A DNA stretch of 64,000 nucleotides from Ktedonobacter robiniae. GTDB taxonomy: Bacteria > Chloroflexota > Ktedonobacteria > Ktedonobacterales > Ktedonobacteraceae. Location: the NCBI RefSeq assembly GCF_016587375.1, contig NZ_BNJG01000001.1, positions 1,426,001-1,490,000 on the forward strand. Direction: 5' to 3'. Positions 37,131 through 46,102 of the stretch are shown piece by piece. Under the pieces are notes generated by a model. That model was not told the origin of the DNA. It made no database searches and worked only from the letters and a program-made list of their open reading frames with translations. Each line of letters opens with the position of its first letter. Position 1 is the first letter of the stretch. A program made the position numbers and the translations under genes.

Positions 37131-38120
37131 TTACAGTCGTCCGATAAGGTGAGTGAGGCGAGGGAGATGAGTGGGGTTGGAGCTTTGGAGAGGCATGATG
37201 AGCAGCTCGTCGAGGCCAAAGGAGAGCAATTCAGCGAGGCGGGCGGCAATCGTCGTCTCATTGCCGGAAATGACAAGGGTGTCGATGAGATCATCAGACC
37301 AGGAGCCATCGGAGAAAACGGGAAAGCCAGCGGTGGCGAACATGGTGGCATATTCGGGCTGGCTTCCATAAAAACGGCCATGATCAAATTGGGCGCGAAA
37401 GGTGTCCCGGACAGACTGAGCGTCAGAGTCAAGGGCAACGAAGACTTGAGCGACCAGGGGAGGCGTGGGGCGCCCAGCGAGCTGCGCACCTGCTCGCATG
37501 GCTGGAAGGGCAGTGTGCAGCAAATACTGCGGTGGGCAGACCCAGGCAATCGCACCATCAGCAAGCTCGCCAGCAAGGGCGAAGGCTTTCTCACGCAAGG
37601 CAGAGATAAAGATCGGCACCTGGGCGCTTTCCGGGAGCGTTGCCTGAGTGTTGTAGAAAGAGCCTTGATACTCAACGTGGCCGGTCCAGAGAGCGGCCCG
37701 TAAAATCGTCAGATATTCGCGCAGATGAGCAAGGGGCCTGGACTGGCTATGTCCGTAGCTCGACTCGATGGGTTGGCGATTGCCCGGGCCGATGCCCAGA
37801 CGCAAACGGTTTGGCGCCAGGCTGGCCAGGACAAGAGCCTGCTGAGCCAGGGCAACGGGATGGTGCGCGTAGATTGGCATGATGGCTGTACCCAGACGGA
37901 TGGTGGTTGCGTGGGTGGCTGCAGCGGCAAGCACGGTGAGCGAGTTCCAGAGTGGCGTACCCTGGGTGCGCCAAATCTGACGCACTCCGGCGGCTTCAGC
38001 AGCCACGATCGTTGCTATGGCTTCAGCGGGAGGCGTCTGATAGGTCAAGAGGCCAAGGCGCTCGCGGAGCGCACGAGGCGTCGAATCTGAATGAGTTTGA
38101 GATACGGTTGGGATATGCAT
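37131..38120 (-). CDS. LLM-class flavin-dependent oxidoreductase
   Basis: A 329-residue luciferase-like monooxygenase (F420 or FMN dependent TIM barrel). Recognisable parts are RLGLLTY, VRQIWRTQG, IRLGTAIMPIYAHHPVALAQQALVLASLAPNRLRLGIGPGN and VPIFISALREKAFALAGELADGAIAW. The start at 38120 (MHIPTVSQ) has GAAAGGC upstream. The frame runs 36 codons further through a family B repeat, which I exclude. It is divergent from an Lrp-type regulator 228 bp away, a common regulator/target pairing. Cofactor and substrate are not determined. Confidence 0.87.
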   Translation of the reverse strand: MHIPTVSQTHSDSTPRALRERLGLLTYQTPPAEAIATIVAAEAAGVRQIWRTQGTPLWNSLTVLAAAATHATTIRLGTAIMPIYAHHPVALAQQALVLASLAPNRLRLGIGPGNRQPIESSYGHSQSRPLAHLREYLTILRAALWTGHVEYQGSFYNTQATLPESAQVPIFISALREKAFALAGELADGAIAWVCPPQYLLHTALPAMRAGAQLAGRPTPPLVAQVFVALDSDAQSVRDTFRAQFDHGRFYGSQPEYATMFATAGFPVFSDGSWSDDLIDTLVISGNETTIAARLAELLSFGLDELLIMPLQSSNPTHLPRLTHLIGRL

Positions 38121-38146
38121 AGGATGCCTTTCGTTGTTTGCTGTGA

Positions 38147-38258
38147 TAAGATCTTCTTCCGAACCCTCCCCATTCGGGGACACGGCAACGCCACTGGCGT
38201 GTCTAGCGCTTCCCCCATTCGGGAACAAGCGCGCTCAGGGTTTTCGGAGAAGTAGTAA
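38147..38258. repeat. family B repeat, copy B2
   Basis: ATAAGATCTTCTTCCGAACC to GGGTTTTCGGAGAAGTAGTA. It holds two CCCCATTCGGG hairpins separated by GGCGTGTCTAGCGCTT, whereas B1 has one. It occupies the divergent LLM-Lrp promoter region. Confidence 0.85.
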
Positions 38259-38348
38259 AGCAAGTATAGCTTGTGGTGAGGAAAAATCTGGCATATAATC
38301 ACTGGTATTTGCAGGGTTCGAGCGGAGAAACAAAGGGAAAAATGAACG

Positions 38349-38795
38349 ATGCCGAAAGAATCGAGGGGTGAGTTGGATCAGATTGACCAAGAGATTTTGC
38401 GTCTCCTGGAAAAGGAGGCGCGTTTGTCCTTTGCGGCTATTGGTCGCGAGGTGCATTTGTCGCTATCAGCGGTTGCCGAGCGAGTGCGTAAGCTCGAAGA
38501 TACAGGGGTGGTGACTGGATATCATGCGGCTGTAGATGTGACTAAACTAGGACTTGGCATACAGGCCATCTTGCGCATCGCTGCTGATAAAGAGCATTGC
38601 CAGCAAGTTGCAGCGTTAGCGGAACGGACGCCAGAAGTACGTGAGGGCTATCAGATTACGGGGGAGGATTCGTACCTGCTCATCATAGCGGTGAGATCTG
38701 TGGAGCATTTGGGGCAAATAGTCAACACTTTTGGGGATTTGGGGGAAGTCAGCACATCGGTGATCTTAGGACATGTGGGTGCCAAAGCACAATAA
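38349..38795 (+). CDS. Lrp/AsnC-family transcriptional regulator
   Basis: A 148-residue feast/famine regulator. The N-terminal HTH is LDQIDQEILRLLEKEARLSFAAIGREVHLSLSAVAERVRKLEDTGVV, and the rest is the RAM ligand-binding and oligomerisation domain (ITGEDSYLLIIAVRSVEHLGQIV). AAGGGA precedes the ATG. It is divergent from the LLM oxidoreductase and may regulate it in response to an amino acid. Confidence 0.92.
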   Translation: MPKESRGELDQIDQEILRLLEKEARLSFAAIGREVHLSLSAVAERVRKLEDTGVVTGYHAAVDVTKLGLGIQAILRIAADKEHCQQVAALAERTPEVREGYQITGEDSYLLIIAVRSVEHLGQIVNTFGDLGEVSTSVILGHVGAKAQ

Positions 38796-39198
38796 GGGAG
38801 TAGCTTGCCCTACCTCTTCCGTCGCTTGCCACTCGTTTTTTTCGCTCTACCTGGCTCATCAGCCCCTACATATAATAGAAGGTTCTCCTTTGGCTTTCAT
38901 TTGCTCTTTCTCATGGCTCTCTTCTCGGAAGCGGGAGAGTCGTACCGAAACCTGAAAACGCTCGGCATCGGAAAGGAGAGCGTGACACTCTATCCAACGA
39001 TGGAGTGCCACGTTCAGAAACAGCTTAGAACTTGGGACTTTTCCCTCTTTTGTCGTCTTCGATACGAAACCAGCAAGAGCTACCGGAAGGAGAATATTGT
39101 GAAAATGGCTCTTCTCATGCTCTCTGTCTCGCTCTTCTTCACGGGAAGCATTTCACTATATTAGGTAAGAAGACACGTCGCCTCTTCGCATGAGAGAT
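38796..39198. other. 403-bp region without a recognisable gene
   Basis: A plus-strand frame from 38805 and an 80-codon open stretch on the minus strand exist but neither has family features, and the minus one has no start. A hairpin CGTGACACTC/GAGTGCCACG with one bulge lies near 38980-39012. Possibly decayed coding DNA. Confidence 0.4.
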
Positions 39199-40086
39199 TT
39201 ATGATGGCATCGACTCGCCGCGGAACGCGGCGGCATTGCGGCGTGCAAACTCGGCGAACGTCGTGGGGTGAACTCCAAAGATCTCATGTGTCCCCAGGTC
39301 CACCCTCGATTCGCCGCATCTGCGGCGCTCGCTCCATAATTCGACGAACCCGTTGGCACGCTCTGGGGAAGCCCCTGCCGCCAACACTGCTCGCCGATAT
39401 TCCTCCAGCAAGATGTTGACATACGTAACTGTTCTGTCGGTCATCTCTGAGATGCGCTCAGCGATTTCTGCCATCGTCAGCGCTTCAGGACCTGTTATCT
39501 CGTAGCTCTTGCCCTCATGCCCTTCACTATGGAGCAGGGCAAAGACCATTTTGGCGATATCCTCAATATCCACGGGCGAGAGCCTGGCATTCTCCATAGG
39601 GAAGGCGAGCGTATTGGCGGTGAGATTCATCGCTGGCGCTCCCGGGAAGTAAAATTGCATGAATTGGCAGGGACGCAGGTGCGTCCAAGCGAGTCCTGAC
39701 CTTTCAAGGTACTGCTCGATTCCTTCGTGCTGCCGCCCAGTGCGGAAATGCTGCGCGTTGAACCCAATGCTCGATTCCTTCCCGGAGAGTTTGACGATGT
39801 GGCGAACCCCTGCTTTTCTGGCGGCATCGATGAACGTGCATTGCGTTTCGAGCATCCGCTCAGCGGCGGAAGAGATCATCAACACACGGTCCACGCCCTC
39901 CAATGCGACTCCCAAGGTTGAGGGTTCAAGCATATTCCCTTCTACCACCTCTACCGTGGGAAACTCCTCGAATGCACGCGCCTTCGCGCTGTTCCTGACA
40001 AGCGCCCGAACTGGCGCATGCTGCCGCGCGAACTCACGGATGACCAGAGATCCGCTTACCCCGGTCGCTCCTGTCACGAGAATCAT
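39199..40086 (-). CDS. NmrA-like NAD(P)-binding protein
   Basis: A 295-residue atypical SDR of the NmrA/HSCARG type. The dinucleotide motif is VTGATGVSGS at residues 4-13. It has IVKLSGKESSIGFNAQHFRTGRQHEGIEQYLERSGLAWTHLRPCQFMQ, where the usual YxxxK is replaced by H-x-x-x-R-x-H-like residues, so a redox-sensing or reductase role without classical catalysis is likely. GAAAGGAG precedes the start. A decayed TetR-type gene is divergent to it, the usual partner of such genes. Confidence 0.85.
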   Translation of the reverse strand: MILVTGATGVSGSLVIREFARQHAPVRALVRNSAKARAFEEFPTVEVVEGNMLEPSTLGVALEGVDRVLMISSAAERMLETQCTFIDAARKAGVRHIVKLSGKESSIGFNAQHFRTGRQHEGIEQYLERSGLAWTHLRPCQFMQFYFPGAPAMNLTANTLAFPMENARLSPVDIEDIAKMVFALLHSEGHEGKSYEITGPEALTMAEIAERISEMTDRTVTYVNILLEEYRRAVLAAGASPERANGFVELWSERRRCGESRVDLGTHEIFGVHPTTFAEFARRNAAAFRGESMPS

Positions 40087-40116
40087 GGAAATCTCCTTTC
40101 ACTCTCCTCACATAGA

Positions 40117-40141
40117 TAACATACAGTGCTGTGTTATGTTA
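40117..40141. promoter_or_regulatory. possible operator in the NmrA-TetR divergent region
   Basis: TAACATA and TATGTTA are inverted around CAGTGCTGTGT. It lies about 30 bp upstream of the NmrA-like gene and faces the TetR remnant. Confidence 0.35.
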
Positions 40142-40248
40142 GCGCATAGCTCAAAGGGTAATGATGCTTACAAGCTCGCAGCCCCTCTTCTGATAGACAA
40201 AGCCGTTGTGTTGCGCTATACTCTCTAGGCGAGTAAAAACTCGCTCTC

Positions 40249-40560
40249 ATGGAGAATACACGAGTAAAAAATCGTATTATCAAGGATCCATCGGAGTCAA
40301 GCGCATCACTTCCCCTTTCTCACTGGCTCAATCAAATCATTGATGGACTGGTGACGTTTCATCTTGCTCACCCAGCTTTTCTGCCTCTTTTCTCAAGAGA
40401 TTATCTGCTTTCACAGTTTTCCTCTCTTGCTCATGCTTTACAGCAAGAAGTGCAAACCTGCTTTGCGTTCGGTTTTCAGAGAGGTGCTCCCCACCTCTCT
40501 TCGACGCAGCGAATCCTGAGCGCCACGATCAGTGTCCAGCTCTTCAAACACCCCGAATGA
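40249..40560 (+). pseudogene. TetR-family regulator lacking its DNA-binding domain
   Basis: A 103-residue frame resembles the ligand-binding half of a TetR protein: LNQIIDGLVTFHLAHPAFLPLFS, then HALQQEVQTCFAFGFQRGAP and STQRILSATISVQLF. There is no HTH, and the DNA before the ATG does not encode one in any frame I read. The C-terminus also ends early. I interpret it as the surviving middle of the regulator that once controlled the divergent NmrA-like gene. A short expressed ligand-binding protein cannot be excluded. Confidence 0.5.
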
Positions 40561-40759
40561 CTGGACACCGCGTAGCGTACTACGTAGTAGTGCAGGATAT
40601 GCAGGCAAGATCATGCCAGTCTTGCTTGCATATGGGCTGGACAAACTTTCGCTGGTGTTGTAAACCTATGGAAGAGGAGTATGACTTTGAAGAGGCCATA
40701 CACCGCGCCTGTGTCCTGTACAGAGACACATCAAGTTACAAAGCAAGAGGAGAGTAAGA

Positions 40760-41809
40760 ATGGCACTCAATATTGAATTGCTGAAAAAAATTGCGGAAAC
40801 ACCTGGTATTTCAGGACGTGAAGACCAGGTGCGCGCCCTGATCCTGGAAGAACTGCGTACACTTACCGACGAAGTCAGCGTTGATCGCATGGGCAACATC
40901 ATCGCCTTGAAGCGAGGCAAAAGTGAGCGTCGTGTCATGCTGGCTGCACATATGGATGAAATTGGCTTCATCGTCAAGCATATTGATAATCAGGGATTCA
41001 TCCGTATTCAGCCGGTGGGTGGTTTTGATGCCCGCGTGCTCTTTGCTCAGCGTGTCCTGGTCCACGGCTTTGCGGGCCAGACCTTACGGGGAGTCCTGAT
41101 GCCAGCGAGCAAGCCTATTCACCTGTTAGGCAATGAGAAACCCGCGGCGGCAAAAATCGATGATCTCTTTATTGATCTCGGCTTGTCAAGCGAACAGGTG
41201 CGTGCAAAAGTAGAAGTGGGCGATATGATCACGATGGATCGCACGCTGGAAGTCGTTGGCGATATGATCGTCAGCAAGTCACTGGATGACCGCGCCAGCC
41301 TCTTTGTGATGCTCGAAGCCTTGCGCGCTCTGCGGAACCATGAGGTGACTATTTATGCCGTCGCCACGGTCCAGGAAGAGGTGGGTCTACGTGGTGCAAC
41401 CACTGCCGCCTATCAGGTTCAACCGGATGTGAGCGTAGCGCTGGATATTACCCTGGCGGGGGATATCCCTGGTGGCGCAGATCAGGATGCGGTCACACGA
41501 CTGGGCGAGGGCACCGCCATCAAAGTCTTCGACTCGTCGCATATCTCCAACCATAAGCTGGTGCGGCACTTCCGCAATTTGGCGAAGCAGCACAACATTT
41601 CCCATCAGCTTGAGGTACTGCCACGGGGCGGGACAGATGCGGGAGCGATGCAGCGAACACGCGAAGGCTCACCCACGATCACGCTCTCGACGCCTACCCG
41701 CTACGTCCATACGGTCAACGAAATGATCCACCAGGCCGATCTGGAAGCGAGTATTACCTTGCTGGCCCGTTATCTGGAAGATGCCCACAACGGCGACTAT
41801 TCGCTCTAG
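40760..41809 (+). CDS. M42-family metallopeptidase (glutamyl aminopeptidase type)
   Basis: A 349-residue cytosolic aminopeptidase of the M42 (tetrahedral TET) group with two zinc or cobalt ions. Metal and catalytic motifs are visible: AAHMDEIGF, the bridging Asp in SLDDRAS, the general-base pair in VQEEVGLRG, the Asp in ALDITLAGD, and the final His in PTRYVHTVNEM. Length and ends are normal. AAGAGGAGAG precedes the ATG. A hairpin 17 bases after the stop should end the transcript. The gene is common in Firmicutes and Chloroflexi and probably recycles peptides. Confidence 0.94.
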   Translation: MALNIELLKKIAETPGISGREDQVRALILEELRTLTDEVSVDRMGNIIALKRGKSERRVMLAAHMDEIGFIVKHIDNQGFIRIQPVGGFDARVLFAQRVLVHGFAGQTLRGVLMPASKPIHLLGNEKPAAAKIDDLFIDLGLSSEQVRAKVEVGDMITMDRTLEVVGDMIVSKSLDDRASLFVMLEALRALRNHEVTIYAVATVQEEVGLRGATTAAYQVQPDVSVALDITLAGDIPGGADQDAVTRLGEGTAIKVFDSSHISNHKLVRHFRNLAKQHNISHQLEVLPRGGTDAGAMQRTREGSPTITLSTPTRYVHTVNEMIHQADLEASITLLARYLEDAHNGDYSL

Positions 41810-41826
41810 AGGCATAGAACGCATCG

Positions 41827-41860
41827 CCCCTCTCACTCTCCATATGAAGAGTGAGAGGGG
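41827..41860. terminator. terminator after the M42 peptidase
   Basis: CCCCTCTCACTCT pairs with AGAGTGAGAGGGG across CCATATGA. It begins 17 bases after the stop codon. Confidence 0.75.
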
Positions 41861-41940
41861 TGGCATGTGTCCAGCAGAACCGTTTTTCGGGTCTTGGTCT
41901 GGAACATGACAATCTTCGCCTTTTGCGATAGCCTCTTTTC

Positions 41941-42024
41941 ATACAAAGAGAAGTGCGGATTGAGCGAGCAGAAGCTCGCTCAATCCGCACTTCTCTTTGT
42001 ATTAGTGAGCGCCGTAGGCGCGAA
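41941..42024. repeat. long palindrome with conserved GC tail (P8)
   Basis: ATACAAAGAGAAGTGCGGAT through 41969 is perfectly mirrored to 42002 around AGAA. GAGCGCCGTAGGCGCGAA follows at 42007-42024. Arm sequence is unrelated to the other palindromes that carry this tail. Confidence 0.85.
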
Positions 42025-42233
42025 AAGTCACATGCAACGAGAAAAGGAAGATATCTCATTCCTGGCGCGGGGGCAAAAGCGATAGCCCCTGCGCGGAAGA
42101 GCAAAAGAAGAATATATTATACCCAGGGCATCTAGAGAAGAAGAAAACAGATGCCCTTCTGTGCGTTTCTCAGATTAGAGTCGAGACCTATATTCACACA
42201 TATACACACAGGAATGTATGCACAGGGTGACGA

Positions 42234-42548
42234 TTAAGAAACTAGTTCAAGCGCTGGAACACCCAGGACGCGAGCTAGCATACGCAAATGGTATGGCTGA
42301 GCCTCAACACGCCCTGTCTCCAAAGAAGTAATAGTATCTCGACGAAGACCACTGAGATTAGCTAATTGGCTCAGGCTTATTCCCTGGCGTTGACGTAGAA
42401 TACGTAGATTGGTCAAACCACGGGTCAAACCACGAGCCTTCAAACTTTTGTCCTTAGCAGTTTTCATTGGCCTCTCCTTTGAGGTGGGAAGTAGCTCCGC
42501 TGCCGTCATTGCCAACGAAGCGTCCTCAACGTGTTTTTTTACACGCAT
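42234..42548 (-). CDS. small XRE-type helix-turn-helix protein
   Basis: A 104-residue DNA-binding protein. The C-terminal 60 residues are a standard XRE/Cro domain (LRILRQRQGISLSQLANLSGLRRDTITSLETGRVEAQPYHLRMLARVLGVPALEL). The first 40 residues are basic and lack features. The start at 42548 (MRVKKHVEDA) follows GGAGGATC; the frame is open 24 codons further. It could also begin at the internal MKTAKDKSLKARG. No toxin or target gene adjoins it. Confidence 0.75.
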   Translation of the reverse strand: MRVKKHVEDASLAMTAAELLPTSKERPMKTAKDKSLKARGLTRGLTNLRILRQRQGISLSQLANLSGLRRDTITSLETGRVEAQPYHLRMLARVLGVPALELVS

Positions 42549-42955
42549 CAGACGGATCCTCCAACTGATAAATAGCATACCAGATGAAACACAGCATTGT
42601 CTAGAGGAACGCTCTGACAATCCATAATCTCAACCTAGTACACAAAACAACCATTTCCATCAACACCGTTTGCTTTCTCTCAGCCATCTACAATACGGAT
42701 GAGAGCGTAAAAAAGTTGCAGTGCTTAATGTTCCAGAATGGGCCAGTGGAGATTATGATATACCATTACTGTGCATTTCTATGAGAAGCATTTCTTCGCG
42801 GAGTTCCATACCCTATAGGGAACACAGCTAAGGCCGATTTTGTTCCTGCTGTTTTCCCTATCTCTACTATATATATCGCATAAGAAGACAAAATGAAACG
42901 CTTTTATCTACCAATTTTCGCTCTGACACAAAAATCACTATTTAAATCCTCCTCA
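42549..42955. other. 407-bp region without a recognisable gene
   Basis: AT-rich DNA between the XRE gene start and the stop of the peptide-binding protein. It should contain the XRE promoter. I see no repeat family member, hairpin or gene. Confidence 0.4.
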
Positions 42956-44707
42956 CTAGGAACTCAACCACCAGTCAGCGATATTCCAGGTATTCAAGGA
43001 GGGATTGGCGTCCGGAAAGATATTATGCAGGTGGGCATCAACGGTCAGCAGATTCAGCTCACAGTAAAGCGGCAGCATATAGACCTGGGCATTCAGGCGC
43101 GCGAGAAAACGCTGGTAAGCCTCATGGCGCGCGGAGAATGCGACCAGTGAGCGGCCTTGCTCCAAAGCCTGGTCAAGCTGGGCATCGCGCACGCGTCCAT
43201 AGTTACTCCCGCCTGGTTGCTGCTCACCTGGCACCTGGGAGGAGTGAAAGACGTTGTAGGCCTCGTCAGGCTCTGGGCCATTAAAATAGGTGAACAGCGC
43301 CAGGTCAAATTTGCCCGTCGCTAGCACGCCTCCCCTGGTAGAGAGTCCAAAGAAACTGTTCAGATCATAGGTTATGATCGTCAATTGAATGCCAATTGCA
43401 CGCAGGTCGCGCTCAAGTGCTTGTGCCACAGCCAGGCGCACTGGATCCTGCGATGTTGTCACCAGGCGTAACATAAACGGCTGTGAGTTTTTCTCTAAGA
43501 TACCTGTGCGGTTGGTTTTCCAACCTGCCTGGGCCAGCAAACGGCGCGCCAGCGCGGGATTATATTTCGCGGTCGGAAGCGCCGCATCATAGTACAACGA
43601 GGGGGATGGCTCAACCTGGTTGACGCGTCGCTGACAACCAGAATCCTTCAGGACGTCGTGTAGCAAACCACAGACATCGATTGCCGCTTGTAGTGCCTGG
43701 CGCACGCGCAGGTCTTGCAGGAGTGGATGATCAAGATTCAGATCCAGGTGGGCATATGAGGCGGTCGGAACACTCACCTGGTGCACCCGTCCCGGCAAGC
43801 CACGCAGAAGTGGAAGATCTGGCTCTTGATAGCCTTGCGCGATTGTGACCGTGCCCTGGCGGACGGCCTGAGACAGAGTCTGCACGGAGGAATACACCTG
43901 GTAAGTGATACCAGCCAGGTAGGGACCATGAAAAAGCGTTGAGTGATAGGCCTGATTAGGCGTCAGCACATAGCGTTTTCCTGGCTCGAAGCGCTCGACT
44001 TGATAAGGACCACTCGTCACCTGTGGGGCTTGATAAATGGAGACGATGTTCTGCAAATCAATTGGGCGAAGGTGTCCCCAGACATGTTCAGGCGCGGCAA
44101 GCGGGAGATAAAAGAGATAGGGGCCAAAGGGGCGCTTCATATGTAGCACCACAGTCAAAGCATCAGGCGTTTCAATGGAGTCGATCTGATCATAGCCTGA
44201 TCGAAGGATCGCCCCCGTCTGAGGGTCCTGGTTTAAGCGCCACCAGAAGCGAAAATCAGCGGCCTGTATAGGCTGATTATCCGACCAGTGAAGGTCGGAG
44301 CGCAGGTGCATAGTAATCGTCTTGCCATCATCGGTCACCCCACCGTTCTCAGGCAGGGGCACCTCGGTCAGTTCATCGGCGTGAACCTGGAAGTGGTTAT
44401 CAAAAACCACAGGCTGGCCCCAGAGCGCGCTATCGAGCGCCAGGTCAGCTGAAGTGCTGGCAAAGAGTGGATTGGGAGCGGAAGGCAGTGCCAGGTCGCC
44501 AAGCGTCAGCTGCCCGGAAACCTGCCTACCAGGATAGGGCGTCATGTTATACGTCCCCAGCAATGGAGAGTTTATCGTTGCCGGAGGAGCAGCTGTATTC
44601 AAACATCCTGAGAATATCAGCGGCAAACAAGCAGGTAGTAAAAAGAAAAAGAGGCGCCTCCTGGTTCTCTCCAGAATGGCGCCTCTTTTTTTTCGTATGT
44701 CTGCCAC
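42956..44707 (-). CDS. peptide-type ABC substrate-binding lipoprotein
   Basis: A 583-residue extracytoplasmic solute-binding protein of family 5 (oligopeptide/nickel type). A basic segment RKKRGAILERTRRR and the hydrophobic LFFFLLPACLPLIFSGC form a lipoprotein signal with the lipobox cysteine near residue 35. The mature part shows the family-5 fold, for example MHLRSDLHWSDNQPIQAADFRFWW, YQVERFEPGKRYVLTPNQAYH, and LVTTSQDPVRLAVAQALERDLRAIGIQL. The start is uncertain: no ATG lies near, and GTG 44707 is the best candidate but has no clear ribosome site. The frame runs on through tandem repeats upstream. A terminator-like hairpin overlaps the signal-peptide codons. No permease or ATPase genes are adjacent. 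Confidence 0.8.
   Translation of the reverse strand: MADIRKKRGAILERTRRRLFFFLLPACLPLIFSGCLNTAAPPATINSPLLGTYNMTPYPGRQVSGQLTLGDLALPSAPNPLFASTSADLALDSALWGQPVVFDNHFQVHADELTEVPLPENGGVTDDGKTITMHLRSDLHWSDNQPIQAADFRFWWRLNQDPQTGAILRSGYDQIDSIETPDALTVVLHMKRPFGPYLFYLPLAAPEHVWGHLRPIDLQNIVSIYQAPQVTSGPYQVERFEPGKRYVLTPNQAYHSTLFHGPYLAGITYQVYSSVQTLSQAVRQGTVTIAQGYQEPDLPLLRGLPGRVHQVSVPTASYAHLDLNLDHPLLQDLRVRQALQAAIDVCGLLHDVLKDSGCQRRVNQVEPSPSLYYDAALPTAKYNPALARRLLAQAGWKTNRTGILEKNSQPFMLRLVTTSQDPVRLAVAQALERDLRAIGIQLTIITYDLNSFFGLSTRGGVLATGKFDLALFTYFNGPEPDEAYNVFHSSQVPGEQQPGGSNYGRVRDAQLDQALEQGRSLVAFSARHEAYQRFLARLNAQVYMLPLYCELNLLTVDAHLHNIFPDANPSLNTWNIADWWLSS
44651..44685. terminator. terminator-like hairpin inside the start of the binding-protein gene
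   Basis: GAGGCGCC and GGCGCCTC pair with further TGG/CCA pairing in the loop, and both strands continue into T-rich runs. On the minus strand the run TCTTTTTCTTTTTA encodes the LFFFLL part of the signal peptide, so the hairpin would act within the coding transcript. Confidence 0.6.
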
Positions 44708-44884
44708 CTGCGGCGGCAGGGGAATGAGACGCAGACGGGCTGACACCTCACTGCACTCCCCACCTTCATTCTTCCATTGGACGCAGACGGGCTGACGCCT
44801 CACTGCACTCCCCACCTTCATTCTTCCATTGGACGCAGACGGGCTGACGCCCCTCTGCACTCCCCACCTTCACTCTTCAACAGA
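44701..44884. repeat. family D element with three 52-bp tandem units
   Basis: CTGCCACCTGCGGCGGCAGG is followed by three consecutive 52-bp units at 44729-44780, 44781-44832 and 44833-44884, each starting ACGCAGACGGGCTGACGCCT or close to it and ending in CCCCACCTTCATTCTTCCAT or a variant. The third unit has CCCCTCTGCA, restoring pairing with the family D form. Confidence 0.9.
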
Positions 44885-44902
44885 TCAAAAATTTATAGCA
44901 TA

Positions 44903-46102
44903 TCAGGGCGAGTTATCGACGCCACGTTGATCTTTCGTTGGTGTAGATCCATCAGGCGGAAGCACCAGGAGCGAAGGACCATCGGGATTATCTTTATCCA
45001 CGAGCAGCGTTCGCACCATCCAGGCAGGATATTCTGTACTTTGCTGGAAACTATTCACATGCCCCATGGTCTGGAAGACGCGCTGTACATTAAACTGGTT
45101 TAACTGTGTAGCAATCTGGCTAAGTACATCTTGCGTGACTCCATCGTGTTGATCGCCCTGAATCCAAAAGATCACACCATTGCGTTCATAGATCAACTCA
45201 ATCTGACCATCATGAACCCACTCATGGGTACTATTATCCAGATTATACACCCAGTTGCCATCAACAGTAATAGCCGCCTGACCATCGGGACCAATCCGTA
45301 ATTCATGCGCCGAACCAAGCGAAACGTTTTGAATAACCTTGACTCGTGGCTTCAATTCCCAGATGGTAATTTTTCCCGAACCATGCGGTTTCAAACCAGG
45401 TGCTGAATAATGGCTCACTAACTGCAGGACGGGGCCATCCGTCCAGAACACACCCTGGTTCTGGATCAGGTAGGCCTCCTCCATCGTATAGTTCTCGGGC
45501 AGGTAACTCGGCCAGTAGAGGGGGAATTGCAGGCGTGAAACGGTTTCCAGAAAGCTAATCTGCTTTGGTTCATTCTCAATATTTGCCCGCAACGGCTGAG
45601 GAGAGGTCGTTGCTGCATCCAACTCTTTGGGAAGCAAGCGCGTCTGTACCACGCCTGCATGCGGTCCCGCAACGAGATAGATGACTCCGGAGGCAAAGGC
45701 GTTGCCTGTGGCCATCATTGTAGCCAGCATAAATAAAAAGCAAGAAGAAGCCACAACAGCCAGAGGACGCTGTACCGGAGCCATTTGAGATACCCACTGC
45801 CAAAGCGAGAAGCGAAAAAGGTGGCGATGCAGGCGTAGGCGACGAAACACACGAGCGTATGTCCGCTGCTCTAGTCCTTGAGTAGCGGGCTGGAAACGAC
45901 TATTCTCCGCGTCTAGCAGCGTTTGCACAAAGTAGGGAGGCAGCTCCTCATCCGCAGGTGAGAAGAGCCCCTGTAACTCATGGGCAAAGTCTAGATCTTC
46001 TTTCGAAAAGTCATCTGGTAGCCGTCCCTCTTTCTCCAGATAGAGTGCAGAGGGATCTTTATCTGGCTCCTGCAAGCGTCGATCAAATTCGCTCATACTC
46101 AT
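44903..46102 (-). CDS. membrane anti-sigma factor-like protein
   Basis: A 399-residue single-pass membrane protein that probably holds the sigma factor encoded just upstream. The N-terminal 100 residues are cytoplasmic and acidic to basic, without a ZAS Zn motif. One membrane helix is at about 114-137 (PLAVVASSCFLFMLATMMAT). The large outer domain contains PLYWPSYLPENYTMEEAYL, a pattern I associate with DUF4367 and sporulation/cell-envelope lipoprotein-like domains. The start overlaps the sigma gene by 20 bp, so the two are translationally coupled. ATG 46102 or the in-frame 46096 could initiate. Confidence 0.75.
   Translation of the reverse strand: MSMSEFDRRLQEPDKDPSALYLEKEGRLPDDFSKEDLDFAHELQGLFSPADEELPPYFVQTLLDAENSRFQPATQGLEQRTYARVFRRLRLHRHLFRFSLWQWVSQMAPVQRPLAVVASSCFLFMLATMMATGNAFASGVIYLVAGPHAGVVQTRLLPKELDAATTSPQPLRANIENEPKQISFLETVSRLQFPLYWPSYLPENYTMEEAYLIQNQGVFWTDGPVLQLVSHYSAPGLKPHGSGKITIWELKPRVKVIQNVSLGSAHELRIGPDGQAAITVDGNWVYNLDNSTHEWVHDGQIELIYERNGVIFWIQGDQHDGVTQDVLSQIATQLNQFNVQRVFQTMGHVNSFQQSTEYPAWMVRTLLVDKDNPDGPSLLVLPPDGSTPTKDQRGVDNSP

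Larger units (their letters stand above)
41810..42233. other. 424-bp convergent region with two hairpins
   Basis: It contains a terminator hairpin (41827-41860), a 29-bp-arm palindrome (41941-42002) and its conserved tail (42007-42024). The rest, including 42060-42230, shows nothing recognisable. Confidence 0.6.

Noticed and set aside
38300..38330. tRNA-like GGGTTCGAGC near the Lrp gene
   Set aside because: No cloverleaf can be drawn around it; similar text at 27205 lies in leuC and at 60465 in 23S rRNA.
38805..39164. A 119-residue plus-strand protein
   Set aside because: Hydrophobic and Ser/Arg patches without family features and no ribosome site; the region is more likely decayed DNA.
40557..40757. 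A 67-residue frame after the TetR remnant
   Set aside because: No family resemblance; it probably covers the M42 gene promoter region.
44729..44884. CRISPR-like array
   Set aside because: The three 52-bp units are directly adjacent with no unique spacers, so this is a plain tandem repeat.
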